Shown: positions 33,560 through 44,801, counted from the stretch's first letter. The stretch: 64,000 bases of DNA from Bryum argenteum (GCA_037043015.1 CM073327.1:14366727-14430726); one strand, 5' to 3'. Notes: generated by a model from the sequence alone, not told the origin. Program-made: numbers and translations.

Positions 33560-35380
33560 AATTTGATTGGAGTAAGGTTTGTTGGCATCTGACCTTGTTT
33601 AGGTGCTTTGTACACACCACCTTATGGCCAAGAAGTCCATCATTTGTCTCATTGGCATGAGGTTAATTGGATTTCAATCAAATTCTTTGTTTTACAATTA
33701 CTAAGTTATGAGTTAGAAGTTTGCATTGCTCATCTAATCGGAGTAAGATTTTTTGGTATTGACACGGTTTATGTGTTGTACAATCAACACCAAATACTCG
33801 GATATTTGCTTCACGTATCTTATTAGTGATATAGATATATCCGTACCTCACGGACTCAGTCGTCAGGAGTTTGCACCACGTATTTTAATGGAGTAAATTT
33901 ATGTATGTTTGTTACAACTTTTGTATTATCTAAGCACCAACTCACTGGTCGGAGTCTGCATCACGTATATTACCGATCTAGTGGCCGGGAGTTTGCATCA
34001 TGGGTCTTATTGGAGTATGGTTTATCTATACTTGATACGACAGATCATATTGGAGTATGATTCATTTATACTTGAGATGACTTCTGTGCCATGCAATCAC
34101 CGACTCAAAGGTCGAGAGGTTTACATCACGTATCTCACCGGTCAGAAGTCTCTGCATATCTAACTAACACAATGGTTAGGAGTCTGCATCATGCATCTTA
34201 TTCGAGTAAGATTTATCTATATGTGATAGGACTAGCTGATCTATGCAATCACTAACTAACTCGCTTATGCAATCAACGACTAAGTGGTCTATGCAATCAC
34301 GGACTAAATAGTCTATGGTCTATGCAATCACGGACTAAATAGTCTATGCAATGATCGACTGATTAATTGGTTTATGCAAATTACTGACTCCCTAGTCGAG
34401 AAGTATAGGCTAACTGGTATGTGCAATCACCGACTATGTGGTCTGTGCACTAACTGGTCTGTGCAATCACCGACTAACTGGTATGTGCAATCACCAACTA
34501 ACTGGTATGTGCAATCACCGACTAACTGGTCTCTGCAATTACCGACTCCCTAGTCTATACAATCACTGATTGACTAATTGGTTCATATAGTTACTGACTA
34601 ACTCGTATGTGCAATCACCAACTAACTGGTCTACGCTATTACCGACTCCTTAGTTGAGAAGTACCGACTAAGTAGTCCATACAATCACGAACTAACTGGT
34701 CTATGGGATCACCGACATCGACTCTTTAGTCGATAAATACCAACTAGCTGGTCTACGCAATCCCCGACTTCGTGGTCAAGAAGTCCCCATCATGTATTTC
34801 ATGCGTCAAAAGTATGTGTCACGTATCTTACTGATCCAACTAACTGGTCTATGCAATCACCGACTAACTGGTACATGCAATCACCGCACCGACTCTTTAG
34901 TCGAGAAGTCTGCATCTCGTATCACATCGATCAAAAGTATGCATCACGTGTCTCACTATCTAGCAGACAAAAGTTTGCATCAAACATTCTATTGGAGTAA
35001 GATTTATTTGTACTTGATACAACTTTTGTCCTATGCAATCACCGACTGACTAGTTAAAGGTTTGCATTACACATCGTATTTGGGTATGATATGTAGGTAT
35101 CTGAAATTGCAATTGTATTGAGCAATCACCGACTTAATGATTAGAAATCTCTATTATGCATCTTATTGAAGTAAGATTTGTTAATATTAAAAGTCATTAA
35201 TTTGATGCTCAGAAACCAACTCCAAAGTCTAAAGTTACATCACCTATCTCATTTAAATTTTTTGTTGTTGATATTTGACTTTCTTTTCAAGCTATGCAAT
35301 TACTGAATCCCTTGTGAAAAGTCTACATCACGTACCTTATCAAAGTAAAAGTTCGTTATTATTTTAATGTGTATATGTGG
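33560..35380 (+). repeat. Degenerate satellite with an internal 24-bp expansion
   Basis: Two levels of repetition. A longer unit recurs from end to end: TTGGAGTAAGATTT(G/A)TTGGTAT, then TATGCAATCACCGACT, then AGAAGT(C/T)TGCATCACGTATCT. Between about 34220 and 34880 a short sub-unit, CTATGCAATCACCGACTAACTGGT (about 20-24 bp), is repeated more than 20 times with substitutions and indels. An isolated pair of longer units lies at about 40240-40440. No coding potential. Confidence 0.78.
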
Positions 35381-35639
35381 TTGCCAACTTAGAAAACGAT
35401 TACATTCTTTAATCATGATCGAAGTGTATAATGATAAGGTATAAAAACAATAATAATAACCAACAAATAACCCTATTCCAATTTACAAGTAGTTTACACT
35501 TATACCTGATTATGTAAAATGGAACATCCTAAATAAAAACTATTCGTATATCATCCAACCTACTTTGATTCGTTCATCAATTATTCCTATGAACAAAATA
35601 CTCTCCGTTTTATGAAAAGCACATCCACGATACAAATTT

Positions 35640-36362
35640 GAATATCTTGCCGAACACTTTTGTATCAAAGGGAGATAGTTTCCCAAGCCCAAGTCTATCT
35701 GAGAATGTTCCCAGAAGGTACATATCGGGGAAGAGAATCTACGAGGACCGAAGATCGGCAGGCCAATGATTCCGGTGAGTGCCGGCCCAGGGCTCGGAAG
35801 GGGTGGCGTCTGATTGGTCCAAGGCGCCTGCTGCCAGCTGCACTACAAACGGAGGCGGTGCATTCGCTACAGCTGGAGTATCGATGAAAGATCCCACATT
35901 CATCCACTTGCCTCACTTTCATCCATTCATTCATCCGCTGGGAATGAGCTGTCTTTGCAGAGGCGTTGTCTTTCCCAGTTGCTGGCCTGGTCGCCCTCCC
36001 CCTCTTGTTGGTGCTCATCCTTGCAATTTGCCCTGCTGTGCTCTGCTGTCCTTTGCCGTGATTTCGGGCCCCCACTTAGCCTGGTCATAGCATTGCATTG
36101 CCAGCAACTTTACAGCAGTCGAAACAAGCCATTGTTGCAAATCCTTTCTTATTTAGGGTTGGTGTAAGGTATACCTCACTGGGTCGGAAAAGAAAGAGAG
36201 AGAGAGAGATAGAGCACGGGAGTGATGCAATTGTTAGCTCCGTCGGTACTGTGTCAGAGATCGCTCTCTGATTGAATGTAGGTGAAAGAGAGAGTGTGGG
36301 TGGTTTCAGCTGCAATGGAGGGGAATGGGGGAATGTAAGAGAAAAGAGGACCAAGGAGTGCA
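35640..36362 (+). promoter_or_regulatory. Promoter and 5' leader region of the DUF1005 gene
   Basis: GC content jumps above that of the spacer from about 35690. A purine-rich run (AGAGAGAGAGAGATAGAG) lies at 36193-36213. Numerous open frames on both strands reflect composition and are not supported. No TATA box assigned. Confidence 0.4.
36315..36338 (+). promoter_or_regulatory. Upstream ORF (7 codons) in the DUF1005 leader
   Basis: An ATG 48 bp before the main start opens a seven-codon frame (MEGNGGM) closed by TAA at 36336-36338. If the transcript begins upstream of 36315, scanning ribosomes meet this first; termination 24 bp before the main ATG could limit or modulate initiation. Confidence 0.45.
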
Positions 36363-37763
36363 ATGGAGCCTCGTCCGTTTGTTCGAGTGGCCGTTTCGGG
36401 TCTTGGTTTACGTATTCCAGTGTCAAGTAAAGCTTCACGAGGTGGTGTACACGCCGCAGCTTCTCCCTGCACTTGTGAGATCAGTTTACCGAACTTCCCC
36501 AAAGAAACGGTTCCAATTTCGCTCGTGGCGCCAACGACCGCTCGCGTTCCGGAAGCGAACAACGCCGCTGCGAGCTTCTACCTCGATGAGGCCGCGCTTG
36601 AGAAGTTGCTGATCCCCTCGTGGATGCGGAGGAAAAAAACGCCGGCTCTCAAAGTGAAAGTGTATCTCGGCAAGCAGAAGCTTGGTACGTTCAAGTTGCC
36701 GGTCAGTCTTGATTGGGCGGAAGGGAAACCGAACGTTCTTTTCAGTGGTTGGACATGCATTGGCGATGCGAAAGCGAATGAGAGTGGCTCAGCCGCTGGC
36801 GCTGAGCTTCACGTCGAAGTGAAAGTGGAAGCCGACCCTCGTTACATGTTTCAGTTTGAGAAAGTGACTGCATTGAGCCCGCAGATCATTCAAGTCTCGT
36901 CCAAGAACAAGCAATCCATCTTCAGCTGCAAATTCAGCCGCGACAAGCTCAGCCGTAGCCGGTCAGTCTCTTGCCACTTTTTCTTCAACCTCTTGCACTT
37001 TTCAAGCATTTCTTCACCTCTTCTTCTGCTTTATCAGAGCCTGACTGAGGTCGGTTCCTTTTCCAGAGTTGGAGCTGGTGATATCTTATCGAGCAGTGGC
37101 GCATTAGAAGGACGTGAGAAGCGAAAAGAGAGAAAAGGCTGGTTAGTGATGGTGCACGACTTGTCCGGTTCCCCAGTAGCAGCAGCATCAATGGTGACAC
37201 CATTTGTTCCAGCAACAGGCAGCGATTACGTCGCTCGTTCGAACCCGGGAGCATGGTTAATCCTCCGGCCGGAGACTCCCGGTGCGGGTTCCTGGCGACC
37301 CTGGGGCCGTCTGGAGGCTTGGCGAGAGAAGGGAGGCAAAGGAGTAGGCTCTCGATTCCAGCTCCTCTCCGAAACAGGAGCTATGCAAAGCGGAGTACTC
37401 ACATCCGAGACACTGTTTTCAGCGAAGAAAGGAGGCGAGTTCACGATCGATGTTCGCAAGTTCAAACAGGAGCTTTCTCCAGTGGAAAGCCGCTCCCCAA
37501 GCCCTCGAAGCTCAGGGGAGCTTTCGAGCTTTGGCCTTGGATTGCAAGGAGTGGGAGAGTTCGTGATGAGCTGTGGGGTGCGAGGTGACCGTGACTCCAG
37601 CAAACCTCTTGTGCAAGTGGCCATGCGCCATGTGACTTGCGTTGAAGATGTAGCGGTTTTCATCGCTCTTGCTGCTGCTGTGGATCTCAGCGTAGATGCT
37701 TGCCAGCCCTTCAGGCGCAGGCTACGGAAGGAGCTTGGTGAGGTTCTGTCCTCCTCTTCCTAA
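36363..37763 (+). CDS. DUF1005 family protein
   Basis: Plant-specific protein of unknown biochemical function. MEPRPFVRVAVSGLGLRIPV opens the family's N-terminal domain, followed by CTCEISLPNFPKETVPISLV, the FKLPVSLDW segment and YMFQFEKVTALSPQIIQV. Conserved blocks then follow: KERKGWLVMVHDLSGSPVAA, SNPGAWLILRPE, WRPWGRLEAWRE, GGEFTIDVRKFK, and near the C-terminus HVTCVEDVAVFIALAAAVDL. The open frame is continuous for 466 codons, but residues about 201-235 (SCHFFFNLLHFSSISSP and on) interrupt homology. They coincide exactly with a GT...AG segment at 36962-37066 of 105 nt, with donor GTCAGT and a pyrimidine-rich end TTCCTTTTCCAG. I therefore favour exons 36363-36961 and 37067-37763, giving 431 residues. 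The tail LGEVLSSSS could be read-through of a further donor (GTGAGG) after KEL. Confidence 0.85.
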   Translation: MEPRPFVRVAVSGLGLRIPVSSKASRGGVHAAASPCTCEISLPNFPKETVPISLVAPTTARVPEANNAAASFYLDEAALEKLLIPSWMRRKKTPALKVKVYLGKQKLGTFKLPVSLDWAEGKPNVLFSGWTCIGDAKANESGSAAGAELHVEVKVEADPRYMFQFEKVTALSPQIIQVSSKNKQSIFSCKFSRDKLSRSRSVSCHFFFNLLHFSSISSPLLLLYQSLTEVGSFSRVGAGDILSSSGALEGREKRKERKGWLVMVHDLSGSPVAAASMVTPFVPATGSDYVARSNPGAWLILRPETPGAGSWRPWGRLEAWREKGGKGVGSRFQLLSETGAMQSGVLTSETLFSAKKGGEFTIDVRKFKQELSPVESRSPSPRSSGELSSFGLGLQGVGEFVMSCGVRGDRDSSKPLVQVAMRHVTCVEDVAVFIALAAAVDLSVDACQPFRRRLRKELGEVLSSSS

Positions 37764-37899
37764 ATTTTTGGTAGAACCATCCTAACTACTAACTTAACCT
37801 CCTGACACTGTACTTATGACAACTGTAATTCTAGGCTTACTTCCTTCTCGTCAGGGTGATCGTACTCTTCTTTACCCTCACGCGGTGTAACATATCGTT

Positions 37900-38480
37900 A
37901 CAAGCATGGTTGTTTAGGCTATTATGCTTCCCTTGTATTATACCATATGAAAAAAAAAGGCTCTGTCTTTCATCTCGTATCCGACTATCACGATTCATTT
38001 GTGTTATTTATGAGGAAAGACGCTGTGTGTTTTGGCTTATGAGTACATTGGGCTTTATTTGTACACTGATGGTGTCACAAGCATGTTAGTTATGATCCTT
38101 TTTTGTGTTGTACTGTAACGAAGGTGCATTGTACTCTGCTGTTTGGGCTATTATTATTCTTTTTTGTTATACATGAGGAAGAAGGCTGTGTGTATTGGCT
38201 TGTTTATTGATGAGTACGTCATTGTACACCGACTAATCGTTGGTGTTATAAGCATGTTAGTTATGATTCTTTTTTGTGTTACACTTCAGAGTAGGCGCTT
38301 TGTGTACTGTTGTTTGGGCTATCATGGTTCTCCTTCGTTATACATGAGGAAGAAGGTTGTTTCTTTCTTTATGAGTACATCATTGGGCTGACTGACTGAT
38401 ACATGTTAGGTATGCTTCTCGTTTGTTACAATTAAGAGTACGCGTTCCGGTTTCTCTCTTCAATCGTCTTGTACTTGTTT
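37900..38480 (+). repeat. Imperfect 171-bp tandem repeat downstream of DUF1005
   Basis: Words recur about 170-171 bp apart: GCATGTTAGTTATGAT(C/T)CTTTTTTGTG at 38080 and 38252; GTTTGGGCTAT at 38141 and 38312; ATACATGAGGAAGAAGG at 38169 and 38339. A weaker unit precedes them (GTTTAGGCTATTATGC near 37910). It starts about 140 bp after the stop codon, so it may be part of the 3' UTR. Confidence 0.65.
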
Positions 38481-39247
38481 CGTCATGGTTGTGTATGCTT
38501 CTCTTGTGTTTCATCTCATTAATTGCTTCGTACTTGTTACTTCATGGCCTTTTATCATTGAGCTTCGTTTGTACACAGATAGTGTTCGCTTAGGCTTCGG
38601 TTCTGTGTTTTGCCTCGTCGTACTTGGTTTCTTCATGACTTCCATCATTGGGTTTCGGTTTGTACACTGACTACTGACTGATGGTGTTCTCGAGGTTCTC
38701 GAACGGTTTGCTTGCGTGATGGTGAATTATGTGATAGCTCAACTCGGTGATTCTCTGGCTACTGAATCATTTCCGTCAGAGCTCATGATGTTGTAATTGT
38801 TTGTGGGTGAGTAGGCACGAACTGTAAAAAGTTAGTATTGGATCGATCGTGGCCACCATGGACATGTAATGTAAAGAGCAGACACCATGTTCTCCACCTA
38901 CACAGCTAACAAATGCGATAAGACTGTATCATGAATTTTATTTGCAGGATTCTGAACTAAAGTTAGATTTGAAGAGTCTTTGCACAGCTTGAAAGGCGTA
39001 CTTCTTCATCCTATTTTGGTTTTCTGCATTGCCATCCTTACCTGTGTAAAGATGGAAAGTGTGCTCAAGAATAATGACAAAGTTGAGATAGATGAATTTA
39101 GAAATGAAGCATCGATCTTGAGTACGGTAAGTAGTATAATTCTGTTTACTACTTCACTGGTTGTAGCTTTTTTACGTGTGTCCAAAAATCTACGTACATA
39201 CATATGATTATTGCTTACACCTGGTCATTGCTGTGGCTCCTTTTTAT
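38481..39247. other. 3' flank of the DUF1005 gene and spacer
   Basis: Two short frames (38485-38670 and 38980-39207) encode hydrophobic peptides without a recognised motif. I treat them as chance frames. Confidence 0.35.
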
Positions 39248-39373
39248 TACTCCCTCCGTCCCATTTTTATTACTCCCTCCGTATTATTATTGTTCAGTAA
39301 GTTTTCTCAAATCTATCTCCTGATGTAGATTTGAGAGAACCTATTGGACAATAATAATGGGACAGAGGGAGTA
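39248..39373. mobile_element. Stowaway-type fold-back MITE, copy 2, with extra terminus
   Basis: Core element 39271-39373 folds on itself (TACTCCCTCCGTATTATTAT against ATAATAATGGGACAGAGGGA) with TA at both ends. A second left terminus (TACTCCCTCCGTCCCATTTT) sits directly before it at 39248-39270, as though one end had been duplicated or one copy had landed in another's end. Diverged from the copies at 15398 and 52953. Confidence 0.8.
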
Positions 39374-40239
39374 TTACCCGGCTAGTTCACGAATGAAGAT
39401 CAATTTGAATTTGACAATTTGAGTCCAATGTCAATTAGACATGGTTGGATTTTCCAAATAATGCTTAGATTAAGTTATTTGAGGCCCAAAGTAGAAGGTT
39501 ACTTTTTGCACCAAGGATCTATAGGGGCTAACAATAATGTATTTTTACTTGAGACAAGAATTTTCTACATATATGCGGTTTTCTTTCTTTGTACTTTGGA
39601 CATTTTTGAAATACTCCTAGTATGGGTAATTTTAGATAAAAAACATAGGTTTCAAGAACTTAGAATTCTAGGCATAAGTGCATGGTTGAACTTTGAAAAT
39701 ACTCCACTAACCATGCTTTAGAGTGAAATAAGGAGGCAGTTTATTTCAAAACAAATTTGATTTATAGAAGTTTTAGCACATCACAATCATGCCAAAAGTA
39801 GTGTGTAGTGAGGTGTGTTTTATAGATCAAGGAAATTGTAAATAATAAGACTTGGAGGTAACTAGTTTCTTTATACTCTAAAAAAAAAAAAAAAAAAAAA
39901 ACAAACATACAGTGGTGCTTGGATTCGATAAACGTTTTTGGACAAACAAAAACGTTGATCTTATACAAGCGTTTACCATAATGAAACAATGCCTCTTTGC
40001 ATATTAAAGTGACATGAACAACGTTCTTAACTAGACGCTGATCTTAACGAGGTTGATCTTATCCAGATACCACTATATATTTCATTTAAGTATATTATCT
40101 AAAATGTTGTTCAAGATCCCCAAGTGGTAATTAATTAGTCTCATCACAATGAAGGAAACGTACCCATCCTATGATAGTATTTCTTTAAAATGTGCTCCAA
40201 TTGTATGCGCTATGGTCATAGACTAGAAGTTATTTTTTA
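39374..40239. other. AT-rich spacer
   Basis: A plus-strand frame of 100 codons (39419-39721) has no motif. A poly(A) run of about 21 lies near 39880. Confidence 0.35.
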
Positions 40240-40440
40240 TGATCCCAATAAGGTTTGTTGGTATTTAATATATGTGAGGTCTGCTATGACAAACTCAATG
40301 ACAAGAGGTGTGTATCACTTATCTTATTAGAGTAAGGTTTGTTGGTATTGAATTGTGACCTTGTGCTATACAATCACATACTCAATGATTTGAAATCTAC
40401 TTTATGTATTTCATTGGAGGAACTTTTGTTGGTATCTGAC
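40240..40440 (+). repeat. Isolated satellite units (relatives of 33560-35380)
   Basis: Contains AAGGTTTGTTGGTATT twice (about 40250 and 40334), TATACAATCACATACTCAATG and TGTATCACTTATCTTATTAG, the diagnostic words of the longer satellite unit about 5 kb upstream. Confidence 0.6.
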
Positions 40441-40469
40441 TATGTTTGTGTGGTCAACCCATTTTCTCT

Positions 40470-41660
40470 ACCCATGCTTATAACTATCATGATATAACCT
40501 TCACATGTATACATTGATATAAAGTTGTTGATATCTATTAAAGGTTGAAACAATTCTTATAGATAACAGTGTGTGAATGTTGCTCCCTACAACTTCCGTG
40601 GAGAGAGATTCATTAACTTTGTGATACTCTTTACTTTATTACTTTGTTGTAATTCATGAAATATTTAAGGAATCATCACATTTCTTTGACAATACACATA
40701 ATATTTTCTTATAATAAATAAACACATCTTTTGTGAAGGTACCTTACTCTTCACAATTAGAAAGTTAATAGTGGTTACAAGACTACAAAAGGATGATTGG
40801 TCCTCAAAATTGTAAGTGTCTATTTTCGACATTAGAGATTGATCTATGGACTGTGATATGGTCTACTTTCCATTTCCATTTCTATCGAGATATTTATAAT
40901 CAAATATATGTGTACAACATTGGCTCCCATACATTTTGTTTTTGATCACAATTACCATCACACAGTTCCCAAGATTCACAACATATTTCATGTCTTGAGG
41001 TAAAATAGGCAGTTAGAACAATCTCTTCTCAAGGGATTCACCAAGAATATGTTTTACTGATCAATCAACATCTTTAGTTAAGATAAAAATTATCTAATTC
41101 CACCTCTATTTTAAATTAAGATATCATTGGGTAGAAGTTCATATGTATACCACTTATTGTATTTTATGTCCAACATTCTTATCTACATGTTACAAATCAC
41201 ACCATTTGTAACAAGTGACAATAATAGTGTATGAGCATCACAAGTTCTAGAAAAAGTAAAAGAAGTTGTATTATGCTTCCACTTCTTGCTCAAAGTTTGT
41301 AAGCTGCAAATCTCATTTATGGGAAGACGAGCAAACACAATGTCACAAAGAGCATGAGGATGTTTTTTTCAAAGGTTGTGATCTGAATTCTCTTGGTTAT
41401 GCACGAACGCTTCTTGCTTCAAAACCTCTTCCAACTTTAAGCCCTTTATTGGTGCTTTATTTTTTCCCATAATTCTTTCAAGTGTATGTTTAGAGGTTTA
41501 TGTTGCATGCATTTTACTATGCCGCTTGGCCTATTACCAAGTGAGCACTATCATGCTAAAACTTTAAAATGGATATAAACCAATGCTTATTCTATCCAAA
41601 AAATAATATAAAGTCAAGATCCTAAACAACTCATTACTTCTTTATGTAGCTATTCCAAGG
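40470..41660 (+). repeat. Old dispersed repeat, copy 1 (paired with 51630-52470)
   Basis: Collinear with 51630-52470: AACTATCATGATATAACCTT against AACTATCATTAAATAACCTT; GAGAGATTCATT against AAGAGATTCATT; GTTTATGTTGCATGCATTTT then ACTATGCC against GTTTATGTTGCATGTATTTT then ACTATGCC; TTGGCC(T/C)A(T/G)TACCAAGT in both. Frames are full of stops; the family of origin is unknown. Confidence 0.6.

Positions 41661-41661
<1 letters not shown>

Positions 41662-41692
<31 letters not shown>
41662..41692. repeat. (TA)n microsatellite
   Basis: About fifteen TA units, uninterrupted. Confidence 0.9.
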
Positions 41693-41696
<4 letters not shown>

Positions 41697-41729
41697 CTGA
41701 AAAAAGATACTTACAATTTTGACAAAATA

Positions 41730-42900
41730 AGATGAAAATAAGATTAATTTTATTATAATGTTTATCTACATTTTTGCTTCATACATGTAAAAGAAACTAC
41801 CAAGAACTTTGATTGATGATAATACCTAATTGCAAATGTGGAGAGGATTATAGATTTGTCACCAAAACTAATTAGTAAATCTAATGGGCAAGTTTTCAAT
41901 TAGACTTTACTTAAGTTCAGAGTCAATAAGAAACATTGCATATAGAGTATTTAAAATAAGTCATTGCACTTTTTGAGTAAAAAGTAAATGAAAGTAATTG
42001 CAAAAATTCCACCTTACAAGCAAGCTATTTTGTTACCACATCATTTCCATGCCCTTATCGACTCCTCATATGTCTTTTTGCTCTTAATAACCTTTCGTTA
42101 TCATTTGCCAAGTACGGATGCCAATATCTCCTATTTGTCACAAACAAATAAAACGTTTAATGTAATTCGAATGATTCACTTTACTTTTACAGTCTTCTAA
42201 TTTTTTGGAAGTAAAATTTCCTAATATTATATTCTTTCATGATAGGTTTGCACGTTGATTATTTTCATGTCACTAAAAAGAAGACTCACTGTCACTAGTG
42301 CACTCCCGTACTACCTCTAGAATCACAATTAAAATGAAAATTAGAGTGGTTTTATCATAATTTTTACTTCATACATGTAAAAGCAACTAGCAAGAACTAC
42401 TTGATTGATGATAATACCTATTTGCAAATGCTGAGAGGATTATAAATTATACGACTAATCAATAAACCCAATGGGCAAGTTATCAATTAGACTCTTCTTA
42501 AGTTGAGAGTCAATAAGAACCATCGCACATAGAGTATATCAAATAAGTCATCTCACTTTTTGAGTAAAAACTAAAAAAAAGTAATTGCGAACAATCCACC
42601 TTACAAGCAAGCTAGTTTCTTTCCACATCATTGTTGCGCCCTTATCAACTCCTACCATGCCTATTTGCTCTTGACAACCTTCCTTATCATTTGCTTAGCA
42701 CGAATGCCAATATCTCCTATTTGTCACAAACAAATAAAACATCAAATTCAATTCAAATATTCACTTTCCTTTTTCACTCTTCTAATTTCTTGGAAGTAAA
42801 ATACCCCAATATCAATCATATTCTTTCATGATAGGTTTGCACGTTGATTTCTTTCATGTCACTAAATAGAAGACTCAGTGTCACTAGCGCACTTCGTACT
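41730..42900 (+). repeat. Tandem duplication of about 587 bp
   Basis: Two adjacent copies with the same order of words about 587 bp apart: ATACATGTAAAAG(A/C)AACTA; TTGCAAATG then GAGAGGATTATA; CAATGGGCAAGTT; TCAATAAGAA; CACTTTTTGAGTAAAAA; CCACCTTACAAGCAAGCTA; TGCCAATATCTCCTATTTGT; TCTTTCATGATAGGTTTGCA; CACTGTCACTAG. A partial third relative lies at about 52700-52850. The duplicated frames give two similar short peptides but no recognisable protein. Confidence 0.75.
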
Positions 42901-44340
42901 ACCTCTAGAATCACAATCACCAGATCCTATCAATATGCCTTAAAAAGTCAAAAAGAGTCACATTAAGATCAATCATTTGACTTTGGGCAAGCTCCTAGTT
43001 ACAAAACTTAGATTGTATGACAGAAGTTGAAACGCTTCTAAATTGGAGAATTTTCCCATATCACTCTATCAAGACCATTCATGTTTAAAAATTTCTTACA
43101 ATGTACTTTAAGTAAGGTTTGATAAGGGTACGGGCCACTCCGAAATAGTTTTAGTTTTTTGAAACCCCTTTTCTGATAAAAAAACAATATTGAAAATTTA
43201 TTCTAACTAGATGGTATTATAGGTGACATTGCTATAGTTGTATACATGTAGTTAAAAAAGGAAATTCTGGCACATATACAATGAATTACACATAGGTCAC
43301 ACATAATGAGACGCGTCTGTGGTTCTCCAAGTTTGAAAATACTATTAGGGCATACCCAAAACTATGGTATGTGCTCATCCATCGTCAAATTGTGCCAAGA
43401 GTTTATTTAATTATTAATTTTTGTGGGTACAATTTTCATATCTTTGCTATCAATTTGCTGATTTCACAAGTGTGCACAGCCTCACAGAAGCTTCTGATCT
43501 TTGTGTCGTGGGCTCCTATTTGTGATTTTCTAGACCGCTATGAAGTTGTAGCACGTCCACATGTCTCTGTCTCCGAATTAACACTTTTATCCACCTGCAA
43601 AAGGAGTTACAGAATGATCAAGGCGATAGGCAAGGATTGATTCAAAGGGAAATAGAATGTGCTAGTTTAATTGATGAATGTGCTTCACGAAGTGCTGCGC
43701 GCATGATCCTCATCCTCCTCCGTCCGCTTACCGATCCAAAGACCACACGCTCAGATCAGTATACGTGGTTTAGCTTGATCCAAGATACGAGCAAGTGATT
43801 GCTTGCAACCACGGAAGACACAACAAACTGTGAAGCTGATTCCGATCGACCCAGACAAAATATAGTCTCCGTTCACTTCAATCCGATTAATTACAAAGTG
43901 AAAATTAAGATCTTCTCACTTTAGTGCAGTCTTGATATGATCTTCCGTGTGAGACAGGAAACCGTTCCTGCATCGCAGATGATATTGCTCTTGATACTCA
44001 TGCTTTACTTTCTTATATGCTCTTTAAGTGGGACACAGCCGCAGATTCGATCTCGGACAGGGAATCTCACTTCTGCTATCTCAAGGAACACATGAAAACG
44101 AGTTATAATGCTTGAAGTACAGGGGATTGTAATCCCGTTACAAGTTACCCAGACCTTCACGAATTTAATACTCGCTTGTTGAATGAATACCAACCAGTCG
44201 TGGAGAAGTAGTAGACAAGCAATCACCATATGGATAATCATTCAGGACTGTAACTTCAGAAACCTCAGTTTCAAACCAGAACCGAGACTCACTTATACTG
44301 CTCATTCACTGCCCAACAAGCGACTGGAAAGTGGAGAATT
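42901..44340. other. Spacer up to the Copia insertion
   Basis: No gene recognised. From about 43640 the composition is less AT-rich than before, but frames on both strands are short. Confidence 0.35.
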
Positions 44341-44345
44341 TATTA

Positions 44346-44716
44346 TGTTGTATTATACTGACGATACACAAAGTAAACCCATGACACAGTCAACCAAGCT
44401 TGATGCCAATAATACTGTATTGCATTGAGCACACTGCGTACAATTCTTGGTACCAAAGGCTTGGTATCCAACTCTCACACTTGACACTGGTGCTGACACC
44501 GAAGGCTCCAAGAAACCCTCCGCGCAGTGCACACTGACAGACACGCATACATTAAGAGAGAGAGCTAAACGGTAGTAGCCGCTTTGATACATACTAAGTC
44601 AGGAGCTGGCAAGAACAAGAAGGCATCATGATACCCTACTGGCCTAGCTGGATGTTCCTCCTCCATGGATGTCACTAGCACCGTGCTGTACATTTGTATT
44701 GTACACTCATACAACA
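44346..44716 (-). repeat. 3' LTR of the Copia element
   Basis: 371 bp, TGTTG...CAACA. Differences from the other LTR cluster around 44435-44450, 44487-44500, 44520-44560 and 44603-44612 and include a GA-dinucleotide length change. Confidence 0.95.
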
Positions 44717-44780
44717 CTCCCACTCAGCACGGTGCTGGTACTGTGAAGAATAAACAAGTCTCCCACTCAGCACTGTGCTG
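44717..44780 (-). promoter_or_regulatory. Polypurine tract, with a duplicated hairpin block
   Basis: On the element's strand the word GAGTGGGAG directly precedes the 3' LTR and serves as the likely plus-strand primer. It is preceded by the perfect hairpin CAGCACCGTGCTG. The whole block is repeated 44 bp further in (44760-44780) with one change in the hairpin loop region (CAGCACAGTGCTG). Confidence 0.7.
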
Positions 44781-44801
44781 AAAAGAAAAAAAAAAAACTG
44801 A

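Noticed and set aside
33560-35380. CRISPR-like array
   Set aside because: Units are degenerate with no constant repeat and spacer alternation, and the context is a spliced plant genome.
35695-36167. Several 100-126 codon frames on both strands upstream of the DUF1005 gene
   Set aside because: Mutually overlapping, no motifs, in GC-rich leader or promoter sequence.
37226-37663. 145-codon minus frame
   Set aside because: Shadow of the DUF1005 coding exon.
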